From: Liolophura sinensis | Lineage: Eukaryota; Mollusca; Polyplacophora; Chitonida; Chitonidae | DNA length: 64,000 nucleotides | Assembly: GCF_032854445.1 (NCBI RefSeq) | Contig: NC_088298.1 | Coordinates: 10,095,504-10,159,503, forward strand | Direction of reading: 5' to 3' | Part shown: piece by piece, positions 48,408 to 59,468 of the stretch | Position numbering within the stretch: position 1 is the stretch's first letter | Layout of the letters: each line of letters starts with the position of its first letter | Made by a program: the position numbers and the translations under genes | The notes under the pieces: model-generated | The model's database searches: none | Told to the model about the DNA's origin: nothing | The model's input: only the letters and a program-made list of their open reading frames with translations

Positions 48408-51013
48408 GTGTTATCTGGATTCAATGCCTCCTGAAAAATTGGCACAAGTAAAATATGATGACAGTGATACAGTATTTAAATTTGGGGGTGGTCGAAAATT
48501 AGTGTCAAAAGGGAAGATAACATTTCCGTGTGAAATAGCAGGAGTCCAGTGTTCTTTTACAACAGACATTGTTGATAGTGACATTCCTTTATTGCTTGGG
48601 AAACCATCTATGAAAGCCGCAAAGGTTGTGCTAGATTTAGAACATGATAGGGCTTCAATTTTTGGGCAACAAGTTGATTTGGAATGTACATCATCTGGAC
48701 ATTATTGTGTCCCCTTGGGTGATTCTGAAGTCATAGTCGCTGATTCGCATAGTATTTTGTACAATATTCTGGAGAAGAGTGAATCTGAGAAATATAAGAT
48801 GATTGTGAAATTACATAAACAGTTTGCCCATCCCAGTTCTAAGAGACTAGCACAGCTTTTGTATGATGCTGATAATTGTGAGGACTCGTGCATTCAAATT
48901 ATTGAAAAAGTTACAAATGAATGTGATAGATGTAAAAAGTTCAAGAAGACACCGCCAAGACCTGTTGTCTGTTTGCCATTAGCCACTGAATTTAATGAAG
49001 TTGTGGCAATGGACTTAAAGGAGTGGAAATCTGGTATTTATTTTCTGCATTTAATTGATATGGCAACTAGGTTTTGTTTGGCTGCAGTTATCAGGGATAA
49101 GAAACCAGAGACCATTATAAATAAAGTTATGACATTGTGGATTGGTAGTGGGTTGGGGGTCCCAAAGAAGATGTTAACCGATAATGGGGGAGAATTTGCC
49201 AACTGTAATTTTCTTGACATGGCGGGCAATTTGAATACTGAAATTTGCACTAAGGCGGGTATGAGCTCATGGTCAAATGGGATATGTGAAAGGAATCATG
49301 CAATTGTAGATGACTGTGTTAGTAAAATAATAACAGACAATCCAGATCTTGACTTAGAAATAGCCCTTGTTTGGGCAGTCAATGCAAAGAAGTCGTTGCA
49401 AATGGTGCATGGCTGGAGTCCCTATCAGTTGGTGTTTGGCTCTAATCCCAATTTGCCATCTGTGTTGATTGATAAGCCACCTGCCTTAGAAGGAAAGACC
49501 ATTTCAAAAATTTTTGCAGAACATTTAAATGCACTGCATTCAGGGCGAAGGGCGTTTGTCAAGGCAGAAGCCTCTGATCGGATTAGGAGAGCTTTGCGGT
49601 CGCAAATACGACACTCTTCTGGCATAGTGTATAAAACAGGTGATTTAGTGTACTATCAGCGGGAGAAGAAGTGGAAAGGACCGGGTAAGGTTCTTGGCCA
49701 AGAGGGAAAAGTGGTATTTGTTCACCATGGTAGTGTATACGTAAGAGTGCACCCATGTAGATTAGTAAAAGTTGGAACCGAGTTTCAACATACCACGAGG
49801 GATGTGAGCGATTCCGATGAGAGTGAAGGGGTTTTGTTAGATAGAGCCGACCGCAATAGTGACCGAGAGTCTCTCGTGGGTGAACCTAGTCCACCTAAGT
49901 TGCAACATTCTTCGGGTGAACCAAACCAGATAGAACCAGCTCTGGGTCTGCATCAAATTAATCGGAAGTTTCCTAAGGTAAAAACACATATTAAGTATAT
50001 GCCCAAAGGTAGTCAAACCTGGATTGAATCAGAAGTTGTGAATAGGGGAGGTAAGGCCATCGGGAAATATAAAAGCTGGTTTAATGTAAGAGATAACGAA
50101 AGTGGACAATTAAAGGCTTTAGACTTCGAAAACGACGTAGAAAACTGGGATACCATTCAGACCCCAGATACTGTAGATACTTCATCATGTACACCGTTAG
50201 AAGTTTGCATTACTGAGATGGATAACAATAGTTCTGCCGTACTAGAGGCAAAAACGGCAGAAATTGAAAATTGGAGGAACTTTAATGTTTATGAAGAAGG
50301 CTGTGATCAGGGTCAGCCTTCTATTTCTACGCGTTGGGTGCTTACAGAAAAAAAGGCAGATGGGAAAAGTAAAATCAAGGCTAGGCTGGTGGCCCGTGGT
50401 TTTGAAGAACTAAATGCCCTGATAACTGATTCCTCAACAGCTGGGAAAGAAACTTTAAGTTTTTCTTGCCATCTCCAAGACCTTGTATATCTCCAGCCGC
50501 CATTAGAATTTTGTAATGGGGAGACTTCATGGAAACTTAACAAATATGTGTACGGACTTGCTGATGCCTCTAGATGTTGGTATTTTAGTGTCCGGGATGA
50601 GGTGATTAAACTTGGATGTAATCAATCCTCGGTTGACTCTGCTCTCTTTTACTGGATTGAGGGTACCTTGTTAGGTGGGTTGTTTGTAATACATGTTGAT
50701 GATTTTATGTGGGCTGGAGCTAGGAGTTTTCTGAACAATGTAGTTGATAAGTTATGTTCAAAATTTAAAATTGGAAAGAAAAGTGATGGTGCATTAAAAT
50801 ATCTTGGTTTGGAGATGAAGCAAAATGCATGTGGAAGCATTTTTCTTGATCAGAACTCCTATATCCGTTCTTTAGTCAGCATACCATTATCTGAACATGT
50901 GGCAACTCAAAAGGATGTGATGCTGAATGATAGTGAGACAAAGTTATTACGTAGTGTAGTGGGACAGATTAATTGGGTTGCTACTCAAACTCGGCCTGAT
51001 GTATGCTTTGAAT
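48408..51013 (+). pseudogene. Ty1/copia pol: protease end, integrase, reverse transcriptase
   Basis: Continues the copia frame from 41663 after the LINE nest. Order: rest of protease (DIVDSDIPLLLGKPSMKAAK); integrase zinc finger (KLHKQFAHPS and NECDRCKKF); catalytic core with AMDLKEW, LTDNGGEFANC and GICERNHAIV supplying Asp, Asp and Glu; GKVLGQEGKVVFVHHGSVYV in the integrase C-terminus; RT starting STRWVLTEKKADGK and KARLVARGFEE. After STAGKETL a stretch with the first catalytic Asp ('IDIKTAFLQG' in relatives) is missing, so RT is internally deleted. YGLADASRCWYF and VIHVDDFMWAG (catalytic Asp pair) follow. The frame ends at NWVATQTRPDVCFE where LINE copy D begins. RNase H and 3' LTR are absent. 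The GalEa or mollusc copia lineage is an inference. Confidence 0.92.
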
Positions 51014-51555
51014 GAATGAATGAATGATTATGGCTTAACGCCACATCGGCAATATTTCAGCCATATCGTGGCGAGAACAAGGTGAAAGCAAGAGACGGTT
51101 AAGGTTTTCGATCTGATAATACGCACACCAAAAGTAAAACAAAATATACAGACTTGATTAAAATCGAATAAAAGAAAAATAAGGGTTATAGTACATGTAT
51201 AAATATATATAACTGTTTATCTACAGATATCTACGACAATTAAAATTTATATTTTATGATATAGACCAATGGCCTTCAAATAATTTATGACAACATCGCC
51301 AGCGATGCTGTCAAATAAATCATATATAGAGTTGACCGTGTAGAATCTCTGCCGAACATGGGCAAAGTCCACACAATCAACCAGAATATGTTTGATGCCA
51401 TATTGAGCATCACATCCAACACACTCGGGAGCACTGCTCCCATCCAAGATGAAATTGTGTGTCAGATGAGAATGTCCAATACGGCATCTGGTTAAAACGA
51501 CTTGGTCTCTACGAGACATATCAAATGTATATGAATTATAGCCAATGACCGGATG
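51014..51555 (-). mobile_element. 5'-truncated LINE copy D, no target duplication
   Basis: Tail, 3' UTR and the last 90 codons of ORF2 (51519-51247, with CVGCDAQYGIKHILVDC). Its left side abuts copia RT. On the right the expected continuation of copia is replaced by the 850-bp repeat. Bases TGA at 51553-51555 are shared by LINE and repeat, a microhomology typical of end-joining. Confidence 0.88.
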
Positions 51556-52402
51556 ATAGGTAAATGCACATTGCTGTTCCTAGTATGAGGTTTACATCAT
51601 TGGAGGGACACTAAAGTGACATTTTATAGTGAGGATTTATTATTATGCATGTAGTGCATGGTGATTTACAGATTATGATATGTTTTGACAGTGAAAAGAG
51701 ATAAATGTAATAATAGATTTTAACACTTGGTTAATATTTAGTTTCATACTGTATTTGACATTGAACTAATAGGCGTTAGTGTAATGCATGTATGTCATGT
51801 TAGTGAATACAGGTATGGGTAAGGTGAATGTATGATTGACTGCAATATGGTGATGTAGTATAAGAGTTCAGTTGATCAGGTTCCATTATACATTTAATAT
51901 TACAAGTTTATTCATGACATGGTTAAGTTGCATTATACTGGTATTTGACAGTTAGTTCAGTGTATTTGTAAGTAATGCCATATAGTGGCATATGATCCAT
52001 AAAGTAGTGGTACACTGTTTGAATACACTCCAGGTCAGTGATTGATTCTAAGGGGAGGTAACTCTACTCGCATTAACAAGCCAAGAGCTATTGAGGTTGA
52101 ATTAATATGTCACTGTATGTAAAATGATTCCAGATCATGATGATAGTGCAGACTGGGTTGTAGGCTGAATACATACATATACCATAAGTTCATAGAGGTA
52201 TGCTGTTCTCTGGGTATTGTAATGTAAACAGTAAAGTGCTCAAGTACTGTATGCTCAACCGCCTGATACATCTGTCATCGATGTCATTGGTTTTTTTTTG
52301 TACCTTCGTTTCAATACAATTCATCGCACACCAAAATTTGTTGATCTAATTCATCTAATTGGCTCTCCCCAGGGTGTTGGGTCCAAATGGCCATGGAAGC
52401 AT
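51553..52402 (+). repeat. 850-bp direct repeat, copy 1 (LTR-like)
   Basis: Nearly identical to 56120-56968; I see only a handful of differences (for example catcattgg/catcatttg and a T-run change near 52297). It ends '...ctctccccag' 'ggtgttgggtccaaatgg' 'ccatggaagcat' in both copies, then the sequences part. The first copy leads straight into gypsy RNase H codons. It may be the 3' part of a gypsy LTR or a duplicated host segment. Confidence 0.85.
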
Positions 52403-54456
52403 CCTGTGTGATGGCATATCCAGACTTTGAAAAGGGCTATACCCTGAACATTGATGCATCTCAAGATGGACTGGGTGCAGTACTGTATCAGCGTCAACCC
52501 AATGGCAAGATGGGTGTGATAGCATATGGTTCACGGACTCTCACTCCGGCAGAAAAAAACTATCATTACCACTCTGGGAAATTGGAGCTTCTTGCACTTA
52601 AATGGGCGGTTACGGAGCGCTTCAGGGACTATTTGTACTATGCGCCTTCATTTGAAGTGTACAGTGACAATAGCCCAGTTACCTACATACTGACATCAGC
52701 TAGACTTGACAGTACAAGACACAGATGGCTTTCTGATCTTGCAGACTTGAACTTCAGTATTCATCACAAGCCTGGGAAAGCCAACGCTGATGCAGATGGA
52801 TTGTCAAGGCTACCAACTGACATAGAACAGCATATGCTGGAATCTACAGAAACCGTACCTTGTAAGGCTCTGAGCACAACTATCAGCACAGTGTTGGCTC
52901 AACAAGACTGTAGGACAGCCATGGTTCAGTCTCTGACCACTGACATTCATGCACAGAATACTTCGGATTTGGGAGAGCAGATTGTCATTCCGAAGGAAGA
53001 GCTGAAGAACTCTCAACAGACAGACGAAATCATTCAGCATGCTCTCAAGTTTCTCACCCTTGGAAGGAAACCAACTCAGAAGGAAATCAGGGCAGCTCCT
53101 GCTGGAGTAGCCACATTACTTCATGAGTGGAGGAAACTTGTCATTGCTGAAGGACTCCTGTACAGAGACTCTGTTGTGGCTGGTCAAAAGCGTCGACAGC
53201 TGGTGCTCCCGTACAAGTATCATAAAATAGTGCTGGAGCAACTCCACAACAAGATGGGTCACTTAGGAACAGAACGGGTGTGTGCTCTTGCAAGAAGCAG
53301 GTTTTACTGGCCAAAGATGGCCAAGGACATTGAGCATCACATCACAAAGGCGTGTCCATGCTTGAAGAATAAAGTGCCAACAGTGCATGACAAGGCTCCA
53401 ATGGAACATTTGAAATCCACAGCTCCAATGGAACTTGTGTCAGTTGATTACCTGAAACTGGAACGAAGCAAGGGTGGATATGAGTACATCCTGTTATTAG
53501 TTGACAACTTCACAAGATTTGCTCATGCATACCCAACCCAGAATAAGTCTGGAAAGACAGCAGCAACTAAGATATTCAATGACTTTGCCATGAAATTTGG
53601 TCTCCCTGCCAAACTCCACCATGACCAAGGGCGCGAGTTTGAAAACCAGATGTTTGCTGAATTACAGAGACTCACAGGTGTGACAAAATCCAGAACGACG
53701 CCATATCACCCCGAGGGAAATGGCCAAGTGGAAAGGCTGAATCGCACTTTACTGAGTATGTTGAAGACTTTACCAGAGGATCATAAATCAAACTGGGCAG
53801 CACATGTCAACAAGATGATCTTCGCTTACAACAGTACCAAGAATGATGCTACTGGATTCTCACCATATTTCCTTCCGTTTGGAAGAAATCCAAGACTTCC
53901 AGTGGACTTAATGTTTGACCTCCCTGATGATTACCCTGAACGGAAGTCAACATTTGTGCAGCAGTGGGAACATGGGATGCGGAAAGCATATGAGGCAGCG
54001 GCGGAAAATGCAGCAAAGGCAGCTCTGAAAGGCAAGACTAGATATGACAAGTCAGTGCGTAGTCAAGCGTTGCTCCCAGGTGATCGAGTTCTCGTTCGGA
54101 ATCTCTCTGAGCGTGGAGGACCAGGGAAACTTCGTTCTTACTGGGAGGAAACCATTCACGTGGTAGTTCGCAGGATGGCAGATGATAGTCCTGTGTACGA
54201 AGTGAGACCTGAGTCTGGAAAAGGTCGAACTCGTGTGCTTCACCGGAACTTGCTGTTACAGTGTGATGGCCTACTAATAACAGTGCCTCAGCCGAAACCA
54301 AGCAAACCGACCAGCAGGATGCAGAATGTGGACAGTGGCAACAGGGATGTCAATAACTCAGATGACGACGATGAATCATCGGATGATGAGCTGTACATTG
54401 ACTTCACGCCACAGAGTAGAAACCAAGGAACTTCTGCTCTACCAGCTCGAGTGTAA
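52403..54456 (+). pseudogene. Ty3/gypsy pol fragment: RNase H and integrase
   Basis: Open frame of about 685 codons that begins inside RNase H; gag, protease and RT are missing. RNase H shows YTLNIDASQDGLGAVL, YHSGKLELLALKWAV, VYSDNSPVTYIL and ADADGLSRLP (the Asp-Glu-Asp-Asp set). Integrase follows: zinc-binding LHNKMGHLGTERV with a C-P-C pair (ACPCLKNK), then SVDYLKLERSKGGYEYILLL, HHDQGREFENQMF and GNGQVERLNRTLLSM (Asp, Asp, Glu), and a GPX-like C-terminal domain (LLPGDRVLVRNLSERGGPGKL). An acidic Asp/Ser-rich stretch ends the frame. As the open frame is long, decay is recent, but without RT it is not autonomous. Confidence 0.92.
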
Positions 54457-54740
54457 GACATTTACCACAGCCTGAACCAAGCCCAGTGTCCACGCCTGTA
54501 CAGCCTGAACGTCGTCAGCGAGTCCCGCCCAAAAGGTTTACGTATGATCAGTTGGGTGTACCATCGATTTATGAGATGAATACAGGAGTGCAGGCATATC
54601 CGGGGTATCAAATCAACCCAGGGTATGTGACAGCCCCTCCAGGTGTTCATGGTTACCAGTTTGTCCAGCCAACGCAAGGCTACTATGGACAGTTCCCACC
54701 GATGATTCCAGGAAACTACACTGGAATTGTATTCTGCTGA
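54457..54740 (+). pseudogene. Gypsy polyprotein C-terminal tail, frame-shifted
   Basis: Frame 54486-54740 has RRQRVPPKRFTYDQLGVPS, the usual end of this type of gypsy polyprotein, followed by a Pro/Gly/Tyr-rich tail (GYVTAPPGVHGYQFVQPTQG). It is one base out of register with the integrase frame, so a single indel near 54440-54480 separates them. Confidence 0.7.
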
Positions 54741-55493
54741 ATGTGTGTGACTTCCAGAAGTAGTGGCAGGATGTGATTTCCAGGAGTAGTGTCAGGATGT
54801 GACTTTCTGATACACTGTGTTTGTGTGTTGTGATCCTGTGACTGTTTCCAGAACATTCATTTCAATATGGACTTGTGTAGTGCAAAGTGATTGACTGTGT
54901 CTGGAACATTCAATATGGACTGTGCAAAGTGATGGACTGTGCCTGGAACATTTCATAAGGACTTTGTGATTGTGCAAATTAATGGACTGTATAAATGTGA
55001 ATTGATGAGATTTTGCATGGACTGTGAGAAATCTGAAGTGTCAGAGTGAATACACATGGTCTTTTGTAGGAAAAAGATAAGTCTGTGTCATTCTGAATTT
55101 ATTGTGGTGAATGTAAGTAATTTCACCACTGCCTGTGACTGTGAACTGTGCAAATTTTCCATGGATCAAGACTGGACTGTGAAGCTGTGTCATGACAGTG
55201 TTTGGAACTGTGATTGTGTGTTCAATCCTGTAGCCATTAGTGCTGGTGAACTCTATGGATGTGGCCAATCCATCTGATCACCAAGATGGTTGAACTTTAT
55301 TCATTGGATGGACTATCGACAGTGATACTTGCCAATGGACTCGCAATCTATATGACTATTCAGCAAGTTTGACCAGTTCGGTATCATGGTTAATAGGTGT
55401 TAAAGGGGTTTTTAATCCAAGTGCAGTCAAGATTTTGAAGTTTAAGCGTCATTACAGATGCGTAATGTAAATGTCTGGGTAGACATTTGATTT
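54741..55493. other. Gypsy 3' non-coding region
   Basis: Contains a short repeated module ('ggactgtg' and 'caaagtgatggactgtg' variants, 54840-55030). No env-like protein with signal peptide and membrane anchor is seen. Confidence 0.55.
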
Positions 55494-55505
55494 AGCGGGG
55501 GAGAG
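55494..55505 (+). promoter_or_regulatory. Polypurine tract and LTR start
   Basis: 'agcgggggagag' is followed by TGTGAGATCC at 55506, the expected layout of a gypsy plus-strand primer and 3' LTR start. An AATAAA lies at about 55600. Confidence 0.6.
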
Positions 55506-56119
55506 TGTGAGATCCTTAAGAAATGCAGGGTCCCCTTTTTAAATTTTGACAGTAACTTTGACCCTGAGAACAGTACGTATAGCATGTACGGTATAGGGGA
55601 AATAAATCTGTTATTTTGTTTTGAATGTCGTAAGTGGCAAAAGCATTGTAAATGCTGTAAGGGGCTTTGTACCTTCGTTTCAATACAATTCATCGCACAC
55701 CAAAATTTGTTGATCTAATTCATCTAATTGGCTCTCCCCAGGTAAGACATGTCAGCTGTTAGTTTTTGGTTTATTTATGACATGAATATACAAGCTCTAT
55801 ACTGTATAAGTCTTGTCGGCGTAGATAAGCCGATTAAGTGTGTAAATTCGAAGTTTGTAGACATGAAGATTTCGGTGTCTGTAAGCGGTAAACAAGCGTG
55901 ATCGCAGTCATGACCTTGAAAGTTACTTACAGCGTGATAAACATGAATCTGATGTGTTGTGTTATTATGCTACGATATTCAGGTGTAAACAAGAATGACA
56001 TACTGTAGCTTAGTGCATGTACAAGTGATCGATAGGGTTGAGTGGTTATTCTAGGAAAATAAGTTTGATGTGCAAGAACAAGGTCATGTCAAACTGTTTA
56101 GTTCAAGGGCGATAACTCC
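55506..56119 (+). mobile_element. Probable gypsy 3' LTR, first part
   Basis: Starts TGTGAGATCC. Bases 55676-55741 (A block) recur at 52307-52374 and 56872-56938. After the A block comes 'gtaagacatg', which looks like a splice donor. If the LTR includes the second 850-bp repeat it is about 1.45 kb and contains the A block twice; if it ends near the first A block it is about 240 bp. I cannot decide. Confidence 0.5.
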
Positions 56120-56968
56120 TGATAGGTAAATGCACATTGCTGTTCCTAGTATGAGGTTTACATCATTTGAGGGACACTAAAGTGACATTTTAGAGTGAGG
56201 ATTTATTATTATGCATGTAGTGCATGGTGATTTACAGATTATGATATGTTTTGACAGTGAAAAGAGATAAATGTAATAATAGATTTTAACACTTGGTTAA
56301 TATTTAGTTTCATACTGTATTTGACATTGAACTAATAGGCGTTAGTGTAATGCATGTATGTCATGTTAGTGAATACAGGTATGGGTAAGGTGAATGTATG
56401 ATTGACTGCAATATGGTGATGTAGTATAAGAGTTCAGTTGATCAGGTTCCATTATACATTTAATATTACAAGTTTATTCATGACATGGTTAAGTTGCATT
56501 ATACTGGTATTTGACAGTTAGTTCAGTGTATTTGTAAGTAATGCCATATAGTGGCATATGATCCATAAAGTAGTGGTACACTGTTTGAATACACTCCAGG
56601 TCAGTGATTGATTCTAAGGGGAGGTAACTCTACTCGCATTAACAAGCCAAGAGCTATTGAGGTTGAATTAATATGTCACTGTATGTAAAATGATTCCAGA
56701 TCATGATGATAGTGCAGACTGGGTTGTAGGCTGAATACATACATATACCATAAGTTCATAGAGGTATGCTGTTCTCTGGGTATTGTAATGTAAACAGTAA
56801 AGTGCTCAAGTACTGTATGCTCAACCGCCTGATACATCTGTCATCGATGTCATTGGTTTTTTTTGGTACCTTCGTTTCAATACAATTCATCGCACACCAA
56901 AATTTGTTGATCTAATTCATCTAATTGGCTCTCCCCAGGGTGTTGGGTCCAAATGGCCATGGAAGCAT
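56120..56968 (+). repeat. 850-bp direct repeat, copy 2
   Basis: Partner of 51553-52402. At its right end the sequence passes into a hAT-like frame. See copy 1 for the alternatives. Confidence 0.85.
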
Positions 56969-57415
56969 GTTCCACCGGGTTACAGAGACAAATACCAACA
57001 CTTCACTAACAAAGTGGCCATGTGGAAGCAGTTGTTTATTCACTACCAAGTGCAGTTTCCCCACATACTGCTTATCATTGAGCTGGTGCTAGTGACCCCA
57101 TACTCCAGTGCCTCTGTAGAACGTGGATTCAGTCTGATGAGCAGGCTTCTGTCAAACACCAGGCTAATTCTGTCCAATAAAACATTGGACGATCTGATGG
57201 CCTTACGGATTAATTTCCCTGTTCTCCTTTCCTGTGACTCCAAATATGAGCAAAAACTGGTGGAGAAAGCCATAGACATGTACTTGGCTGACAAGAACAG
57301 AAGAACTGCCCGCACGAATTCAAATTACTCTGCATCTCCAGTTCTGGATAAGGCCTCATCAGGTGACACTTTCCTGCCGGTGCCCGTTGCCCTCAATCCT
57401 GAGTACAGCCAATGA
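56939..57415 (+). pseudogene. hAT-type dimerisation domain (ZNF862-like C-terminus)
   Basis: The frame is open from the AG at 56938 (GVGSKWPWKHVPPGYRDKYQ) and continues MWKQLFIHYQVQFPHILLII, TPYSSASVERGFSLMSRL and NKTLDDLMALRINFP, the conserved C-terminal dimerisation region of hAT transposases and of ZNF862-like domesticated proteins. It ends with a Ser/Asn-rich tail; a +1 frame at 57363-57551 continues as an acidic Ser/Asp-rich tail, so the natural end may differ. The catalytic domain is not upstream; 850-bp repeat and gypsy sequence stand there instead. It is either the last exon of a gene, with the acceptor at 56938, or a transposon remnant. Confidence 0.7.
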
Positions 57416-57551
57416 ACTTACATCTGAGGAGGACTTCATTACACATCAGCGTGACGGCATCGAATCAGACAGTGACACTGACTTTGACCAAATCACATGT
57501 AGTTCTTCAGATACAGATTTGGAGCTGGATTCTGCAATTTCAGCTGTGTAG

Positions 57552-59156
57552 ATAAACCTTTTCAGTTACAGGGCATTTCTTTCAGGCTCAGATAGTTAAA
57601 AGTGTTACTCAGTCTGAGGTCTGTATGTGACTGTCAAGTTTGACTTCAGTTAAGTTTCAGGTGCAGTTCTGAGGAAACTGGACCACATCTCGATCTGTAT
57701 TCCACTTATTCATTGACTTTCAGTTTCTTTTTTTGTTGTATCAACAATAACTGATCATTCATTTCATTTCAGTTCTCTTTGTTGTTGCATGGCAACATTA
57801 GTTGTCATGTGATGTGTTGTGACTTGTCTTAAATTTCCTGGTTTGATTCCACTGATTTTATCATGGCTGATGTCTTAAAATTCAGTAATAACTAGGACTG
57901 AAATGTTTTTATTGCAAGTAGTCTCAGAGGCTCATAATCAGTCTCTCAGCCGTTTGAACAGGACAAGTTCAAACAAATATCATCTGTTTAATGCATCTTC
58001 GTCATCACACACAGACTATACCAAAAGTCCACAGTTCAAAAGAAATTGCATCGTCATTGTGATTGACATATGTGACAATGAAAAATTAATCATCTCTGTT
58101 GTACAATCAGGTAATTATTTCTTTTATTGTGAATACATCTTGTATGCTTTTTAAATTGATTAATTAAAAAAGGTCAAAAGAATAACGCACATGTTTTGGA
58201 ATCTGTTTTATTTGCAGATAGGATAAGTAAATGGGAATAACCAGACCCAATCCTCTATTTCAAATCATTGTAAAATTTATTATGACAGCTGTGTAATGTA
58301 GCAGATTACTCTGTTAAAACAAATGATAATACTTTCTGTCAAATCCTATTCTACGATATGCGGAGTTAAGTATGGTATAATAATTATATACATTTTAAAA
58401 TAACACACTAGATGTGGTAGTTAGTACTCACTACCAGTGTTAGAAAGCGTATTTAATGAACAGAGAAATCTGCTACTTTAAACCATGGAGCTTAGCAACT
58501 TCATGAAGTACTAATGTGCGGGTGGTAACCCATTTTACGAGAAAGGGTTACCACATCCTCAAAAGTCGGGACCCCTAAACAGGTTACCACAATTGGATCT
58601 TATTTTACTCCCTGCATAAAACATAGGAATCATCCAGATAGGTATTCCCGTTCCCCATTGTTCAGGAAACATTGTCAGCTGTGCTTTGTTTTGCCACGTG
58701 GTTTTTGTTTTATACTACAGCGCCATCTATGATGTCCAATAATTATTGTTTTATTCAAATTTACATAGAAAAGGCACCAAATCCAGAGAATATAACCACA
58801 GAAACGTGTAAGGCAACATATAGGTTAAAAAAATAAGCTGATAACTTGGAGGGACACGGTTATGTGGCACTCGCTGTGCCACTGCGAAAAGCAGTTCACC
58901 CGCGAGTCTCAAGTATCGAAAACTGAACCGTTCATAGTACAAAATATGAGAAGAGCCCTACAGCGCCATCTATGATGCTCAATAATTTTTTTTTCGTATA
59001 CTGTTACAAACATGTAACATGAGATAGCTCTTACTGTCTTAAATTAACTTTCAAGAAGCAAAGCGGGTTCGGGGCGAAAAGAAGACATCTAAGCCTACAA
59101 TGACCACTTATTTAATTGACACTTATACACGTAGAAATCACAACCACCAGCCGATG
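57552..59156. other. Gene-free region
   Basis: AT-rich. The motif 'acagcgccatctatgatg' plus 'caataat' occurs twice (about 58720-58745 and 58959-58985), suggesting two copies of a short element. No coding domain is seen. Confidence 0.55.
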
Positions 59157-59161
59157 TGGGG

Positions 59162-59304
59162 GGTAGGTTGGTCAGTATTAGACATATTGCATATATATAA
59201 GATATATACATAGCAGGTGAGTTGAACACAACCCCGGCTGACAACAATGTAGCGTCACGCGCACAGCTCTGCCAGGCTGATGATTCTGTATGAAACGGGC
59301 GGGA
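59162..59304 (+). promoter_or_regulatory. Promoter-like module, copy 1
   Basis: About 140 bp sharing 'gtcagtattagacatat', 'gctgacaacaatgtagcgtc' and 'acgcgcacagctctgccagg' with 61388-61529. In both places it precedes a TATA-like element and a coding region. In this copy 'cataaaag' (59310-59317) follows, with a CCAAT at 59336. Confidence 0.55.
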
Positions 59305-59468
59305 GAAAACATAAAAGCCCGCTCGCACTCATCATCCAATCAGTGGGCTGATAGTTCCTTTTGTCGTGCTTTCGCCCAGGCCAGGGTTACAAGTATATAG
59401 AGCATAACCGCGGGTTTGAGTTGGTCAGACTGAGCACAAATTGTCTACAGCTATTATCGACAGTTATT

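Noticed and set aside
54741-55277. Possible gypsy env gene (73-residue frame at 55056)
   Set aside because: No signal peptide, membrane anchor or glycoprotein-like length; short and Cys-rich by chance.
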